In this document: piece by piece, positions 26,697 through 35,374 of the stretch
How the letters are laid out: every line of letters begins with the position of its first letter
How positions within the stretch are numbered: the stretch's first letter is position 1
Assembly: GCF_014649995.1 (NCBI RefSeq)
Contig: NZ_BMUC01000019.1
Span: forward strand, 109,844 to 145,584
Length of the DNA: 35,741 nucleotides
Source of the DNA: Streptomyces griseoflavus
GTDB lineage: Bacteria > Actinomycetota > Actinomycetes > Streptomycetales > Streptomycetaceae
Direction: 5' to 3'
The notes under the pieces: model-generated
Database searches by the model: none
What the model saw: the letters and a program-made list of their open reading frames with translations, nothing else
Told to the model about the DNA's origin: nothing
Program-made: the position numbers and the translations under genes

Positions 26697-28436
26697 TCAC
26701 TTGCCGTAGGCGAGCATCAACTTCTCCTTCGTGTCGTCATTCCCGGTCAGCCGGGTGGTGGAGAGGTAGAAGCGCCCGTCGACCCAGTCGATGTCCTTGC
26801 TGAAGAAGCCGTTCTCGATGTCGGCGACACCCTGCGGGTTCTGCATCAGCTTGGCCGGCTTGTGGCTGCCGCCGGCGACGGGAAGGGCGACGATCTGGCC
26901 GCCCGCGTTGTACGAGGGCTCGACGTAGGCGATGAGCTTGCCGCTCTCGACCTTCATCGGCACCATCGAGTCCTGGGCCGGGGACGATTCGCGCCACCGC
27001 TCCTTGCCGTCGGCGAGCGAGATCGCGACGATCTCGTTGGCTCCGGTGGTGGCCTCGGTGGGCAGGTAGAGGGTGTCGCCGTCGACGACGACGCTCCGGC
27101 AGCCCTGGAGGTCACGGGCGAGGATGGCCCAGCCGCAGCCGGGGTCGAACTTCTCGTCGACCGAGACCTGCGAGCGCAACTGGCCGGCGGCGGTGAAGGC
27201 GGCGATGTTCCAGGCCTTCTTGTCGCCGTCCTCCTCCTTGGTCGCGTAGACGACGAGCGGGTCGACGGAGAAGGCCCGTTCGACCCTCCACCCCTTCTCG
27301 TACGCGTAGGTCCACTTGACCTTGCCGGTCCTGGGGTCGAGCTCGCGGACCTCGTCGTGCGCGTTGTCGCCGCCGACGCCGCAGGAGGCGACCTGGATCA
27401 GCCGCTGACCGCCCGCGAAGGCGGAGGGGAAGCAGGGTGCGTCGCCGTACTTCTTGGCGTCGAACAGTTTCTTGCCGCTGGTCACGTCGTACGCCGTGCC
27501 GGACTGCGAGCGGCCCACCATCAGCGTGTTGCCGGCGAGGGACAGCTCGATGGAGAGCGCGGAGTCGAACAGGTCGCCGTCGGCGACCTGCGCCTGCCAG
27601 CCCTTCTCGCCGGTGTCGAGGTCGACGAGCTGGAGCTGGTTGCACTTGGCGCGGTCGCTCTTGCCGCTCTTGTAGGCGACGACGATCTTGTCGTCGGCCG
27701 TCTTCCGGGACGTGACCGAGCAGATCTCCTGCGGGAAGGCGATGGTCTCCCAGGCGGGCTTGCCGTCGGCGACGTTGTACGCGGAGAGCTCCTTGTAGGC
27801 GGCCTTCACCGCGGTCTTGCCGGTGACCCACATGCCGGGGGCGTCGGCGCCGTTGCCGGGGGCGTCGGGCGCCTCCTTGTACCAGAGCACCTTCGACTCG
27901 CCCGCCTGGCGGCCCTCGTTGAGGTCCTCGGGGTCCGCGCCGCCGTCGCCGCTGCCGTCGCCCGGGTTGACCGGGGCGCCGCCCGACTTGCCCGGCTCGG
28001 GGTCGTCGGTCTGCTGGGCAACGGGCTTCTTCTCCTTCTCGGCGTCGTCCCCGGAGACGGCGTACACGGTGCCGCCGACCACGAGCAGCGCGGCCACCGC
28101 GGCACCGACGACGAGGGCGGGCCTGCCCTTGAAGGGGTTGCGGGAGCCGCCGGGCGGGGTGCCGGGCGCTCCGGGGAACTGCGGCTGCGGGTAGCCGTAT
28201 CCGGGCTGTCCGTACGGACCCGGCTGCTGCGGCTGCCCGTACGGGCCGGAGGTGTAGGGGCCGGACGCGTAGGGGCCCGGCTGCGGGGAGGGCTGCTGCG
28301 GGTAGCCGTATCCGGGCTGCGGCGCGCCGGGCGGGGGCGGCGGTGGTGTCTGCGGAGCCCCGAAGCCGCCGCCGGGCGGCGGATCCTGCGGCGGGCCGAA
28401 GCCGCCCCGGGGCGACTGGTCGGGCGGCTGGGACAT
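26697..28436 (-). CDS. Membrane-anchored PQQ-type beta-propeller protein, copy A
   Basis: 579 aa. The order is the same as in copy B: a Gly/Pro/Tyr/Gln-rich cytoplasmic tail (1-100, with QPGYGYPQQPS), one membrane span at ~106-127 (ALVVGAAVAALLVVGGTVYA), an acidic Pro/Gly linker (~130-185) and an extracellular propeller. Blades are suggested by NVADGKPAWETIAFPQEICS, DLDTGEKGWQAQVADG, TSGKKLFDAKKYGDAPCF and LADGKERWRES. Six cysteines (EICSV, AKCNQ, APCFP, ASCGV, PGCGW, QGCRS) align in order with those of copy B. ATG 28436 has AAGGGGGAA about 7 nt upstream. It is the first gene of the pair. Outer-surface location follows from topology. I recognise no enzyme motif; a sensory or assembly role is possible. 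Confidence 0.85.
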   Translation of the reverse strand: MSQPPDQSPRGGFGPPQDPPPGGGFGAPQTPPPPPPGAPQPGYGYPQQPSPQPGPYASGPYTSGPYGQPQQPGPYGQPGYGYPQPQFPGAPGTPPGGSRNPFKGRPALVVGAAVAALLVVGGTVYAVSGDDAEKEKKPVAQQTDDPEPGKSGGAPVNPGDGSGDGGADPEDLNEGRQAGESKVLWYKEAPDAPGNGADAPGMWVTGKTAVKAAYKELSAYNVADGKPAWETIAFPQEICSVTSRKTADDKIVVAYKSGKSDRAKCNQLQLVDLDTGEKGWQAQVADGDLFDSALSIELSLAGNTLMVGRSQSGTAYDVTSGKKLFDAKKYGDAPCFPSAFAGGQRLIQVASCGVGGDNAHDEVRELDPRTGKVKWTYAYEKGWRVERAFSVDPLVVYATKEEDGDKKAWNIAAFTAAGQLRSQVSVDEKFDPGCGWAILARDLQGCRSVVVDGDTLYLPTEATTGANEIVAISLADGKERWRESSPAQDSMVPMKVESGKLIAYVEPSYNAGGQIVALPVAGGSHKPAKLMQNPQGVADIENGFFSKDIDWVDGRFYLSTTRLTGNDDTKEKLMLAYGK

Positions 28437-28461
28437 CAGCGCGTTCCCCCTTGCTCACTGA

Positions 28462-28521
28462 TTTTTAGCCACGCCCTGAGGTGTTGGTGAACCCAGAGCC
28501 GTCTTCAGACGTTTCTCAGAC
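28462..28521 (-). promoter_or_regulatory. Possible promoter and direct repeat upstream of the propeller operon
   Basis: On the minus strand TTCACC (28491-28486) and TAAAAA (28467-28462) are spaced by 18 nt and could be -35 and -10 boxes, with transcription starting about 20 nt before ATG 28436. Upstream, TCAGAC occurs at 28505-28510 and 28516-28521 on the plus strand, one helical turn (11 bp) apart, as in sites for tandem-binding regulators. The spacer 28437-28663 otherwise shows no gene. Confidence 0.4.
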
Positions 28522-28663
28522 TGGCCCTTTGTATCACCCGGCACCGGCGGATCACCGGGCCGTATCCGCCCCTGTTCCCAAGGGAGGACCGGCCCGTGAT
28601 GCCTCTGTTACGCGCCTTCACGCCCCCTTCACGCGACGCGCGCCCCCGGCTCTCATGGCCGGT

Positions 28664-30487
28664 TCAGGCGTCCTCCGCCAATTCCAGCCAGCGCAGCTCC
28701 AGTTCGTCCCGCTGACCGGACAGCTCCCGTAGCTCGGCGTCCAGTTCGGCCACCTTCGCGAAGTCGGTGGCGTTTTCGGCGATGGAGGCGTGCAGCTTGG
28801 TCTCCTTCTCGGAGATCTTGTCGAGCCGGCGCTCGATCTTCTGCAGTTCCTTCTTGGCGGCGCGCTGGTCGGCGGCGCTCTTCTCCGGCGCGGAGCCCGG
28901 TGCCGCCGCGGCCGGCGCGGCGGCGGTGGCCGCGCCGGCGGCGGCGGTCTCCTCCATCCGCTTGCGGCGCTCCAGGTATTCGTCGATGCCGCGCGGCAGC
29001 ATCCGCAGGGTGCGGTCGCCGAGGAGGGCGAACACGCGGTCGGTGGTGCGCTCGACGAAGAACCGGTCGTGGGAGATGACGATCATCGAGCCGGGCCAGC
29101 CGTCGAGGACGTCCTCGAGCTGGGTGAGGGTCTCGATGTCGAGGTCGTTGGTGGGCTCGTCGAGGAAGAGGACGTTGGGCTCGTCCATCAGCAGCCGCAG
29201 CAGTTGCAGCCGCCGCCGCTCACCGCCCGAGAGGTCTCCGACCGGCGTCCACTGCTTGTCCTTGTTGAACCCGAAGGTCTCGCACAGCTGCCCGGCGGTC
29301 ATCTCGCGGCCCTTGCCGAGGTCGACGCGCTCCCGCACCGCCTGGACGGCCTGGAGCACCCGCCAGGTCGGGTCGAGTTCGGCGACCTCCTGGGACAGGT
29401 AGGCCAGCCTGACGGTCTTGCCGACGCGGATGCTGCCGCCCGCGGGCTGCACCTCGCCCTCGCTGCGCGCGGCCTCCGCCAGCGCCCGCAGCAGCGACGT
29501 CTTCCCGGCGCCGTTGACCCCGACCAGGCCGATCCGGTCGCCGGGTCCGAGCTGCCAGGTGATGTGCTGGAGCAGCACCTTGGGCCCGGCCTGGATGGTG
29601 ACGTCCTCCAGGTCGAACACGGTCTTGCCGAGCCGGGAGGAGGCGAACTTCATCAGCTCGCCGCTGTCGCGCGGCGGCGGCACGTCCTTGATCAGCTCGT
29701 TGGCGGCCTCCACGCGGAACCGCGGCTTGGAGGTCCGGGCGGGGGCGCCGCGCCGCAGCCAGGCCAGTTCCTTGCGGACGAGGTTCTGCCGCTTGACCTC
29801 CTCGGTGGCGGCGATCCGCTCGCGCTCGGCGCGGGCGAAGACGTAGTCGGAGTAGCCGCCCTCGTACTCGTAGACGTCGCCGCGCTGCACGTCCCACATG
29901 CGGGTGCAGACCTGGTCGAGGAACCAGCGGTCGTGGGTGACGCAGACGAGCGCGGAGCGGCGTTCGCGCAGGTGCCGGGCGAGCCAGGAGATGCCCTCGA
30001 CGTCGAGGTGGTTGGTCGGCTCGTCGAGGACGATCAGGTCCTGCTCCTCGATGAGCAGCTTGGCGAGCGCGATCCGCCGCCGTTCACCGCCGGACAGCGG
30101 TCCGATGACGGTGTCCAGGCCCTTGGGGAAGCCGGGCAGGTCCAGGCCGCCGAACAGCCCGGTCAGCACGTCCCTGACCTTGGCGTTGCCGGCCCACTCG
30201 TGGTCGGCCATGTCCCCGATGACCTCGTGCCGGACGGTCGCCTCCGGGTCGAGGGAGTCGTGCTGGGTGAGCACTCCGAGCCGGAGTCCGCCGGAGTGCG
30301 TGACCCGCCCGGTGTCCGCGTCCTCCAGCTTGGCGAGCATCCGGATGAGGGTGGTCTTGCCGTCCCCGTTGCGCCCCACGACGCCGATCCGGTCCCCCTC
30401 GGAGACGCCGAGGGAGATCCCGTCGAGCAGCGCGCGCGTGCCGTACACCTTGCTGACGTTCTCGACATTGACCAGATTGACGGCCAT
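28664..30487 (-). CDS. ABC-F family ATPase, Uup-like
   Basis: 607 aa with two ABC domains in one chain and no membrane segment. The first Walker A is GRNGDGKTT (residues 38-46) with signature LSGGERRRIALAKLL and Walker B LIVLDEPTNHLD. The second Walker A is GVNGAGKTS with LSGGERRRLQLLRLL and VLFLDEPTNDLD. The linker between domains contains VRKELAWLRRGAPARTSKPR, like the tRNA-contacting linker of Uup. An Ala-rich stretch and a C-terminal coiled coil (AAKKELQKIERRLDKISEKE) follow. ABC-F proteins act on ribosomes in translation quality control, and some protect against antibiotics; a housekeeping role fits this chromosomal setting. ATG 30487 follows AGGAGAAAA. It lies 234 bp downstream of ispE on the same strand. 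Confidence 0.92.
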   Translation of the reverse strand: MAVNLVNVENVSKVYGTRALLDGISLGVSEGDRIGVVGRNGDGKTTLIRMLAKLEDADTGRVTHSGGLRLGVLTQHDSLDPEATVRHEVIGDMADHEWAGNAKVRDVLTGLFGGLDLPGFPKGLDTVIGPLSGGERRRIALAKLLIEEQDLIVLDEPTNHLDVEGISWLARHLRERRSALVCVTHDRWFLDQVCTRMWDVQRGDVYEYEGGYSDYVFARAERERIAATEEVKRQNLVRKELAWLRRGAPARTSKPRFRVEAANELIKDVPPPRDSGELMKFASSRLGKTVFDLEDVTIQAGPKVLLQHITWQLGPGDRIGLVGVNGAGKTSLLRALAEAARSEGEVQPAGGSIRVGKTVRLAYLSQEVAELDPTWRVLQAVQAVRERVDLGKGREMTAGQLCETFGFNKDKQWTPVGDLSGGERRRLQLLRLLMDEPNVLFLDEPTNDLDIETLTQLEDVLDGWPGSMIVISHDRFFVERTTDRVFALLGDRTLRMLPRGIDEYLERRKRMEETAAAGAATAAAPAAAAPGSAPEKSAADQRAAKKELQKIERRLDKISEKETKLHASIAENATDFAKVAELDAELRELSGQRDELELRWLELAEDA

Positions 30488-30721
30488 TTTTCTCCTGCCC
30501 GGTGGATCGATCAGCTTTCAAGCGTAGGGCCTGCCGGCGGCCGTTCGACGCGCCGGGAGATCGTCACTCTTCGTGATGACGTGACCGGAAACGGGCGGCT
30601 GCCACAGGGGGCAGGCAGCAGGAGTCCGTCCAGGGGAGGAACCATGACCGCCGGGTGAGGTCGACGAGCCTTCCGCCGTCTCCGTCGACCTCCGCCCGGT
30701 CGGGACGCGGCCCTGAGCGCC

Positions 30722-31618
30722 TCAGAGAACCGTCGCCCCCGGCACCGGACCCGCCGCCGTACGCACCGTGCGGCAGCTTCCCGAGACCCGCAGCGCCCCC
30801 GCGATGCCCTCCGCCGCTTCCGCGTCCCGTGCCAGGAACGCCGTCGTCGGGCCCGACCCCGACACCAGCGCGGCCAGGGCCCCCGCCGCCCGCCCCGCGG
30901 CCAGCGTGTCCGCCAGTTCGGGGAACAGCGAGAGCGCCGCCGGCTGGAGGTCGTTGGAGACGGTGGCGGCGAGCGCGTCCGGGTCGCCCTTGGCGAGCGC
31001 GTCGAGCAGGTCCCCCGAGGCCACGGGCTCCGCGATCTCCCGCCCTTCCGCCAGCCGGTCGAACTCCCGGAACACCGCCGGTGTGGACAGTCCCCGCGAG
31101 GCCATCGCGAACACCCAGTGGAAGGTGCCGCCGACCTCCAGCTCCGTCAGCCGCTCGCCCCGCCCGGTGCCGAGCGCGGCCCCTCCCACCAGGCTGAACG
31201 GCACGTCGCTGCCCAGCTCGGCGCAGATGCCGAGGAGTTCCTCGCGCGAGGCGCCCGTGCCCCACAGCGCGTCGCAGGCCAGCAGCGCGCCCGCGCCGTC
31301 CGCGCTGCCGCCCGCCATGCCGCCGGCGACGGGGATGTCCTTGGCGATGTGGACGTGGACGTCCGCGTCACGGCCGTACCGTCCGGCGAGCGCCAGGGCG
31401 GCGCGGGCGGCGAGGTTCGTGACGTCCAGGGGGACCTGCCCGGCGTCAGGGCCCTCGCAGGTGATCCGGAGTCCGCCCGGCGACGGGGTGACGGTGACCT
31501 CGTCGTACAGGCCGACCGCGAGGAAGACGTTGGCCAGGTCGTGGAAGCCGTCGGGGCGGGCGGCGCCGACCGCGAGCTGGACGTTGACCTTGGCGGGGAC
31601 GCGGACGGTGACGCTCAC
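30722..31618 (-). CDS. ispE: 4-diphosphocytidyl-2-C-methyl-D-erythritol kinase
   Basis: 298 aa, GHMP kinase superfamily. It phosphorylates CDP-methylerythritol in the MEP route to isoprenoid precursors. The protein opens with [20 protein letters not shown] and GFHDLANVF, and the ATP-binding loop is [20 protein letters not shown]. The later [20 protein letters not shown] and [13 protein letters not shown] blocks are diagnostic. GTG 31618 overlaps the ksgA stop by four bases (GTGA), so the two are translationally coupled. It is the last gene of the tatD-rpfB-ksgA-ispE run. An inverted repeat CTGCC/GGCAG downstream (30599-30614) may help termination. Length and motifs are complete. Confidence 0.95.
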   Translation of the reverse strand: MSVTVRVPAKVNVQLAVGAARPDGFHDLANVFLAVGLYDEVTVTPSPGGLRITCEGPDAGQVPLDVTNLAARAALALAGRYGRDADVHVHIAKDIPVAGGMAGGSADGAGALLACDALWGTGASREELLGICAELGSDVPFSLVGGAALGTGRGERLTELEVGGTFHWVFAMASRGLSTPAVFREFDRLAEGREIAEPVASGDLLDALAKGDPDALAATVSNDLQPAALSLFPELADTLAAGRAAGALAALVSGSGPTTAFLARDAEAAEGIAGALRVSGSCRTVRTAAGPVPGATVL

Positions 31619-32496
31619 TGCTGACCCGGCTCCTTCTTCTGGGCGTGCTCGGCGATGCGCGCGAACTCCTCCACGGTGAGGGATTCGCCCCGGGCCTGCG
31701 GCGACACCCCGGCGGCGACCAGGGCGGCCTCCGCGGCGGCGGCCGAACCGGCCCATCCGGCGAGCGCGGCCCGCAGGGTCTTGCGGCGCTGGGCGAAGGC
31801 CGCGTCGACGACGGCGAACACCTCGCGCCGGGAGGCGCCGGTCTTCGGCGGCTCCGCGCGGCGCACCAGCGACACCAGCCCGCTGTCGACGTTCGGCGCG
31901 GGCCAGAACACGTTCCGGCCGATGGAGCCGGCCCGCTTGACCTCCGCGTACCAGTTGGCCTTGACGGAGGGGACGCCGTACACCTTCGAGCCGGGTGCGG
32001 CGGCGAGCCGGTCGGCGACCTCCGCCTGGACCATGACGAGGGTGCGTTCGATGGTGGGGAAGTGCTCCAGCATGTGCAGCAGCACCGGGACGGCCACGTT
32101 GTAGGGGAGGTTCGCGACCAGCGCGGTCGGGGCGGGTCCCGGCAGCTCGGTGACGTGCATCGCGTCGGAGTGCACCAGCGCGAACCGCTCGGCGCGCCCG
32201 GGCATGCGGGCGGCGACGGTCGCGGGCAGCGCGGCGGCGAGGACGTCGTCGATCTCGACGGCGGTGACCCGGTCGGCGGCCTCCAGCAGGGCCAGCGTCA
32301 GCGAGCCGAGCCCGGGGCCGACCTCGACGACCACGTCGTCGGGGCGGACCCCGGCGGTGCGGACGATACGGCGCACCGTGTTGGCGTCGATGACGAAGTT
32401 CTGGCCGCGCTGCTTGGTGGGCCGCACGCCGAGGGCGGCCGCCAGTTCGCGGACGTCGGCGGGGCCGAGGAGGGCGTCGGGGGTGGGGCTGGTCAC
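31615..32496 (-). CDS. ksgA: 16S rRNA (adenine1518-N6/adenine1519-N6)-dimethyltransferase
   Basis: 293 aa, also called RsmA. It dimethylates two adjacent adenines in the 3' hairpin of 16S rRNA late in 30S assembly, using SAM. The N-terminal [20 protein letters not shown] and the SAM motif [20 protein letters not shown] are visible, followed by [14 protein letters not shown] and the catalytic [16 protein letters not shown] motif. The C-terminal domain ([20 protein letters not shown], then [12 protein letters not shown]) is intact. GTG 32496 is taken as start; the Shine-Dalgarno sequence is poor, but the frame upstream is unlike the family. It starts 35 nt after the rpfB stop and overlaps ispE. 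Close relatives of this family include macrolide-resistance Erm enzymes, but the context fixes it as KsgA. Confidence 0.95.
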   Translation of the reverse strand: MTSPTPDALLGPADVRELAAALGVRPTKQRGQNFVIDANTVRRIVRTAGVRPDDVVVEVGPGLGSLTLALLEAADRVTAVEIDDVLAAALPATVAARMPGRAERFALVHSDAMHVTELPGPAPTALVANLPYNVAVPVLLHMLEHFPTIERTLVMVQAEVADRLAAAPGSKVYGVPSVKANWYAEVKRAGSIGRNVFWPAPNVDSGLVSLVRRAEPPKTGASRREVFAVVDAAFAQRRKTLRAALAGWAGSAAAAEAALVAAGVSPQARGESLTVEEFARIAEHAQKKEPGQQ

Positions 32497-32531
32497 GGGA
32501 CAAGGGTACGGGGCGGGCGAGGGGCCCCCGG

Positions 32532-33797
32532 TCACCCCCGCAGCAGCCGCCCGCAGTGCGGCCACGCGCCCGCGCCGCTGCGGACGTACAGCTTCTTCGC
32601 ACGGTACGTCTGCTCCGCCGGCGGCGCGTCCTGGGGCCGCCCGCCGCCGCCGAGGCCCCGCCAGGTCGGGGTGTCGAACTGGTAGAGCCCGCCGTACGTG
32701 CCCGACGGGTCGACCGCGTCGGGCCGCCCGCCGGACTCGCACCGCGCGAGCGCGTCCCAGTCCAGGGCGTCCGCCGCCCGCACCGACACCGGTGGTGTCC
32801 CGGTGCCGAACCGCACCTGCCGCGGGGCGGGTTCGCGCACCGTCTCGGAGCGCAGCAGGCGCGGCCTCTGCCGGACTCCGTCGACGGTGCGCCACGCGTA
32901 GGTGAGGCGGCGCAGCCCCGGCCGTCCCGGCCGGTCGACGACCTCCGTGCCGCGGGTCAGCGCGGGGTCGGGGACCCGCACCTCGGAGTACGGGACCGCC
33001 TCGTCGCGGACCTCGTGACCGTCGGTGATCCGCAGCACGGTGACGGTCTGGCCGTCGCGCGGGAAGCTGCCGGGGGCGACGGAGGTGGTGTCCGGGCCGC
33101 GCAGGGTGATCCCGGCCTGCCGCACGGCCTCGCTCACGGTGGCGGCGTTGGTGCGCAGGGCGCGGGCCCGTCCGTCCGCCAGGACGGTCACCGAGCGTTC
33201 GGTACGGACGTCCAGGGCGAGCCCTTCGCGTCCGATGCGCCTGGAGCGCGCGGTGGACAGGTACGCGCCCTCGACCCGCACCCCCAGTTCGCGCAGCGCC
33301 CCTTCCACGGTGTGCGCCGTCGTCCACACCTCGCTCCGCCGGCCGTCGAGGGTCAGGACCAGGGGGCGCGCGTGGCGCACCTCGATCTCGTCGCCGTCGT
33401 CGAGCGCCGTGCCGGGGGCGGGCGTGATCACGTCGTGCGGCCCGGTAGCCACGCCCTCGTCCGCGAGCAGTTCGGTGACGTCGTCGGCGAAGGTGTGCAG
33501 GGTGCGGGTGCGGCCGTCGACGTTCAGTTCGACGGCCCTGTCCTTGGCGACGAAGGCGCTGGTGCCGCCGGCGAGGAACGCCACGACCAGCGCCTGCGGC
33601 AGCAGCCGGCGCACTCCGTCCGCCCGTTCGGCGTACCGTCCCCGGCGCCGGTGCGCGGACCTCCCGGCCGGAGCGGGGCGGGCCGTCCGCCGGGGGAGGC
33701 CGGGCGCCGTCTCCGCGTCGTGCGGACCGCCGCGGACGTCGTCGTCATCGGGCCGGCACGTCTTCTCGTACGTCTCGAACCGCAGGGTGCTGCTCAC
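32532..33797 (-). CDS. rpfB: Resuscitation-promoting factor RpfB
   Basis: 421 aa. A cytoplasmic tail rich in Arg and Asp leads to one membrane span or uncleaved signal at ~65-84 ([20 protein letters not shown]). Three DUF348 modules follow (~88-128, 145-185, 200-240; for example [19 protein letters not shown]), then a G5 domain (~260-335) and the C-terminal lysozyme-like Rpf domain (~345-421) with catalytic Glu354 in ARCESGG and [18 protein letters not shown]. Cys353 and Cys415 are placed for the family disulfide. Rpf proteins cleave peptidoglycan glycan strands and promote germination of spores or dormant cells. GTG 33797 follows GGAG at 9 nt. It lies between tatD and ksgA as in other actinobacteria. 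Confidence 0.94.
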   Translation of the reverse strand: MSSTLRFETYEKTCRPDDDDVRGGPHDAETAPGLPRRTARPAPAGRSAHRRRGRYAERADGVRRLLPQALVVAFLAGGTSAFVAKDRAVELNVDGRTRTLHTFADDVTELLADEGVATGPHDVITPAPGTALDDGDEIEVRHARPLVLTLDGRRSEVWTTAHTVEGALRELGVRVEGAYLSTARSRRIGREGLALDVRTERSVTVLADGRARALRTNAATVSEAVRQAGITLRGPDTTSVAPGSFPRDGQTVTVLRITDGHEVRDEAVPYSEVRVPDPALTRGTEVVDRPGRPGLRRLTYAWRTVDGVRQRPRLLRSETVREPAPRQVRFGTGTPPVSVRAADALDWDALARCESGGRPDAVDPSGTYGGLYQFDTPTWRGLGGGGRPQDAPPAEQTYRAKKLYVRSGAGAWPHCGRLLRG

Positions 33798-33911
33798 GCC
33801 GACTCGCTCCAGGGCTGGCCACGGGGTCCCGATCGGGCTCCCAGAACCTAGCCGAGCGCCGGTCGCTCTCCCCGCCGACACGACCACGGAGGGTGCACGG
33901 GGCTCGCGGGC

Positions 33912-34823
33912 TCAGTAGCCGAAGGCGCGGGCCGTGTTCGCCCCGAGGGCCGTGGCCAGGGTGTCCTCGTCGACGCCGCGCACGGCGGCCATGGCACGCA
34001 CGGTGACCGGGATCAGATAGGGGGCGTTGGGCCGCCCCCGGTAGGGCACCGGGGTGAGGAACGGCGCGTCGGTCTCCACCAGGACCAGCTCCGGCGGGGC
34101 CACGGCGAGCGCGTCCCGCAGGTTCTGCGCGTTCTTGAAGGTGACGTTCCCGGCGAACGACATGTAGTACCCGGCGGCCGCGCAGATCTCCGCCATCTCG
34201 GCGTCCCCGGAGTAGCAGTGGAAGACGGTCCGCTCGGGGGCGCCCTCCTCCTTCAGCACGCGCAGCACGTCGGCGTGGGCGTCGCGGTCGTGGATCACCA
34301 GGGTCTTGCCGTGCCGCTTGGCGATCTCGATGTGGGCGCGGAAGGACCGCTCCTGCGCCTCCTTGCCCTCCGGCCCGGTGCGGAAATAGTCCAGGCCCGT
34401 CTCGCCGACGCCCTTGACCTGGGGCAGCGCGGCCAGCCGGTCGATCTCGGCGAGCGCCTCGTCGAGCCCCGCCTCCCCGCCGGGCTCGCGGGCGCCCTGC
34501 CGGGACCAGCCTCCCCCAGCCCCAGAGGGCTGGGAGGTGCCCCCAGGGTCCCCGTGGACGATGCGCGGGGCCTCGTTGGGGTGCAGGGCGACCGTCGCGT
34601 GGACGGCGTCGTACGCGGCCGCCGTGTCCGCCGCCCACCGGGACCCCTTCAGGTCGCAGCCGACCTGCACCACCGTGGTGACACCCACCGACGCGGCCTT
34701 GGCGAGGGCCTCCCCGACCGTGCCGGACTGCATGTCGAGGTGGGTGTGCGAGTCCGCGACCGGCACCCGCAGGGGCTCCGGGAGGGGCGGCGCGGCGTTC
34801 TTGTCGGGGGCGTTCGAAGGCAT
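33912..34823 (-). CDS. TatD-family metal-dependent deoxyribonuclease with an in-frame repeat insertion
   Basis: 303 aa TIM-barrel hydrolase. Metal ligands are in ADSHTHLD (His26, His28), the Glu of VKGVGETGLDYFR, LVIHDRDAHADV, VFHCYSGDAEMAE and ELVLVETDAPFLTPVPYRGR. TatD enzymes are cytoplasmic 3'-5' exonucleases acting in DNA repair or degradation. Residues ~93-106 (PGGTSQPSGAGGGW) are foreign to the family and encoded by a palindromic repeat at about 34511-34546. The insertion keeps the reading frame and lies in a surface loop between HPNEAPRIVHGD and WSRQGAREPGGEA, so activity is probably kept. The start at ATG 34823 has only GGGGGC upstream. It precedes rpfB by 114 bp. Confidence 0.93.
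   Translation of the reverse strand: MPSNAPDKNAAPPLPEPLRVPVADSHTHLDMQSGTVGEALAKAASVGVTTVVQVGCDLKGSRWAADTAAAYDAVHATVALHPNEAPRIVHGDPGGTSQPSGAGGGWSRQGAREPGGEAGLDEALAEIDRLAALPQVKGVGETGLDYFRTGPEGKEAQERSFRAHIEIAKRHGKTLVIHDRDAHADVLRVLKEEGAPERTVFHCYSGDAEMAEICAAAGYYMSFAGNVTFKNAQNLRDALAVAPPELVLVETDAPFLTPVPYRGRPNAPYLIPVTVRAMAAVRGVDEDTLATALGANTARAFGY
34511..34546. repeat. Dispersed palindromic (REP-like) element inside tatD
   Basis: The plus strand reads CTCCCCCAGCCC, CAGA, GGGCTGGGAGG, then TGCCCCCAG. Eight consecutive pairs form between 34515-34522 and 34527-34534 around a CAGA loop, with partial pairing outward. The reverse complement (CTGGGGGCACCTCCCAGCCC and onward) matches a palindrome that I recall as scattered through Streptomyces genomes, usually between genes. 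Here it adds about a dozen codons without a frameshift. Confidence 0.75.
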
Positions 34824-34833
34824 GCCCCCGATC

Positions 34834-35190
34834 CTACGGAAGCGGTGCCGCCGGCCCTTCGGGCTCCCACGGCGCCTCGACCGGCCCGGCCGCCGGGACC
34901 CGGCGCTCGCGGTGGGCGGCGTCCCGGGCGGAGGCGACCCGCCCGGCGCGCAGGATCCGTACGAGGTGCCCGTCGCAGTTCCGGCAGGTGGGCCGGTTGA
35001 GCGGGGACGGCACGATCCGCCCGTCCGTCACGTACAGCACGAACTGGTGGCCGTCGGCGTCGGTGTGGTGCTCTATCTCGTACGCCTGCTCCCACCCGTA
35101 CCCGCAGCGCATGCACGCGAACGCGTACGCCTCGTGGACCACGGCGGTGGCGCCCGCCCGCAGTCCGCTGTACCCCGAGATCTCAGTCAT
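34834..35190 (-). CDS. Small zinc-ribbon protein, function unknown
   Basis: 118 aa, cytoplasmic by sequence. Two CxxC pairs, Cys26/Cys29 (FACMRCGYGWE) and Cys69/Cys72 (TCRNCDGHLVRIL), are placed as zinc-ribbon knuckles about 40 residues apart. Between them is a strand-rich stretch (HQFVLYVTDGRIVPSPLNRP), and the C-terminal ~40 residues are Arg-, Pro- and Ala-rich and probably disordered. The fold suggests nucleic-acid or protein contact, but I recognise no named family. ATG 35190 has GGGAG about 6 nt upstream. It sits between rsmI and tatD, where many actinobacteria carry metG or nothing. It ends 11 nt before the tatD start, so the two may be co-transcribed. Confidence 0.8.
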   Translation of the reverse strand: MTEISGYSGLRAGATAVVHEAYAFACMRCGYGWEQAYEIEHHTDADGHQFVLYVTDGRIVPSPLNRPTCRNCDGHLVRILRAGRVASARDAAHRERRVPAAGPVEAPWEPEGPAAPLP

Positions 35191-35374
35191 GCCGGCTCCC
35201 GTCGGTCCGCTGGCGGGACGAATACGGATCCGGATCCGTCCTCCCTTCCAGTGGACTCCTCCCCGGCCCCGGGCGCAGGAGGGGCGGCCAAGTCATGGGG
35301 GACGTTTTGGCCCTGCCTTGCCGAATCACCGTGAAGCTCTTACCTTCGCCGGGCTTCACGTCCCCGCCGCACGC
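35191..35374. other. Spacer between the zinc-ribbon gene and rsmI
   Basis: This 184-bp stretch holds no supported gene. It includes the palindromic run GGATCCGGATCC (35227-35238), a possible regulatory dyad on the upstream side of the zinc-ribbon gene. No clear terminator hairpin with a T run is seen. Confidence 0.3.

Noticed and set aside
26688-28490. 600-codon plus-strand frame across propeller copy A
   Set aside because: Composition is low-complexity Val/Gly/Asp/Leu. The opposite strand gives a clear tail, membrane span and propeller order shared with copy B.
28664-30487. Antibiotic-resistance ABC-F (self-protection) gene
   Set aside because: The Uup-like linker and C-terminal coiled coil, and the absence of any biosynthetic gene cluster nearby, favour a housekeeping role. 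Resistance cannot be excluded.
30643-30657. Tiny ORF (MTAG then stop) with a good GGGGAGG site on the plus strand, upstream of the ABC-F gene on the other strand
   Set aside because: Four codons cannot be supported as a gene and it does not lead any plus-strand gene. It is probably chance.
31615-32496. Erm-type antibiotic-resistance methyltransferase
   Set aside because: Motifs and the conserved tatD-rpfB-ksgA-ispE order identify housekeeping KsgA.
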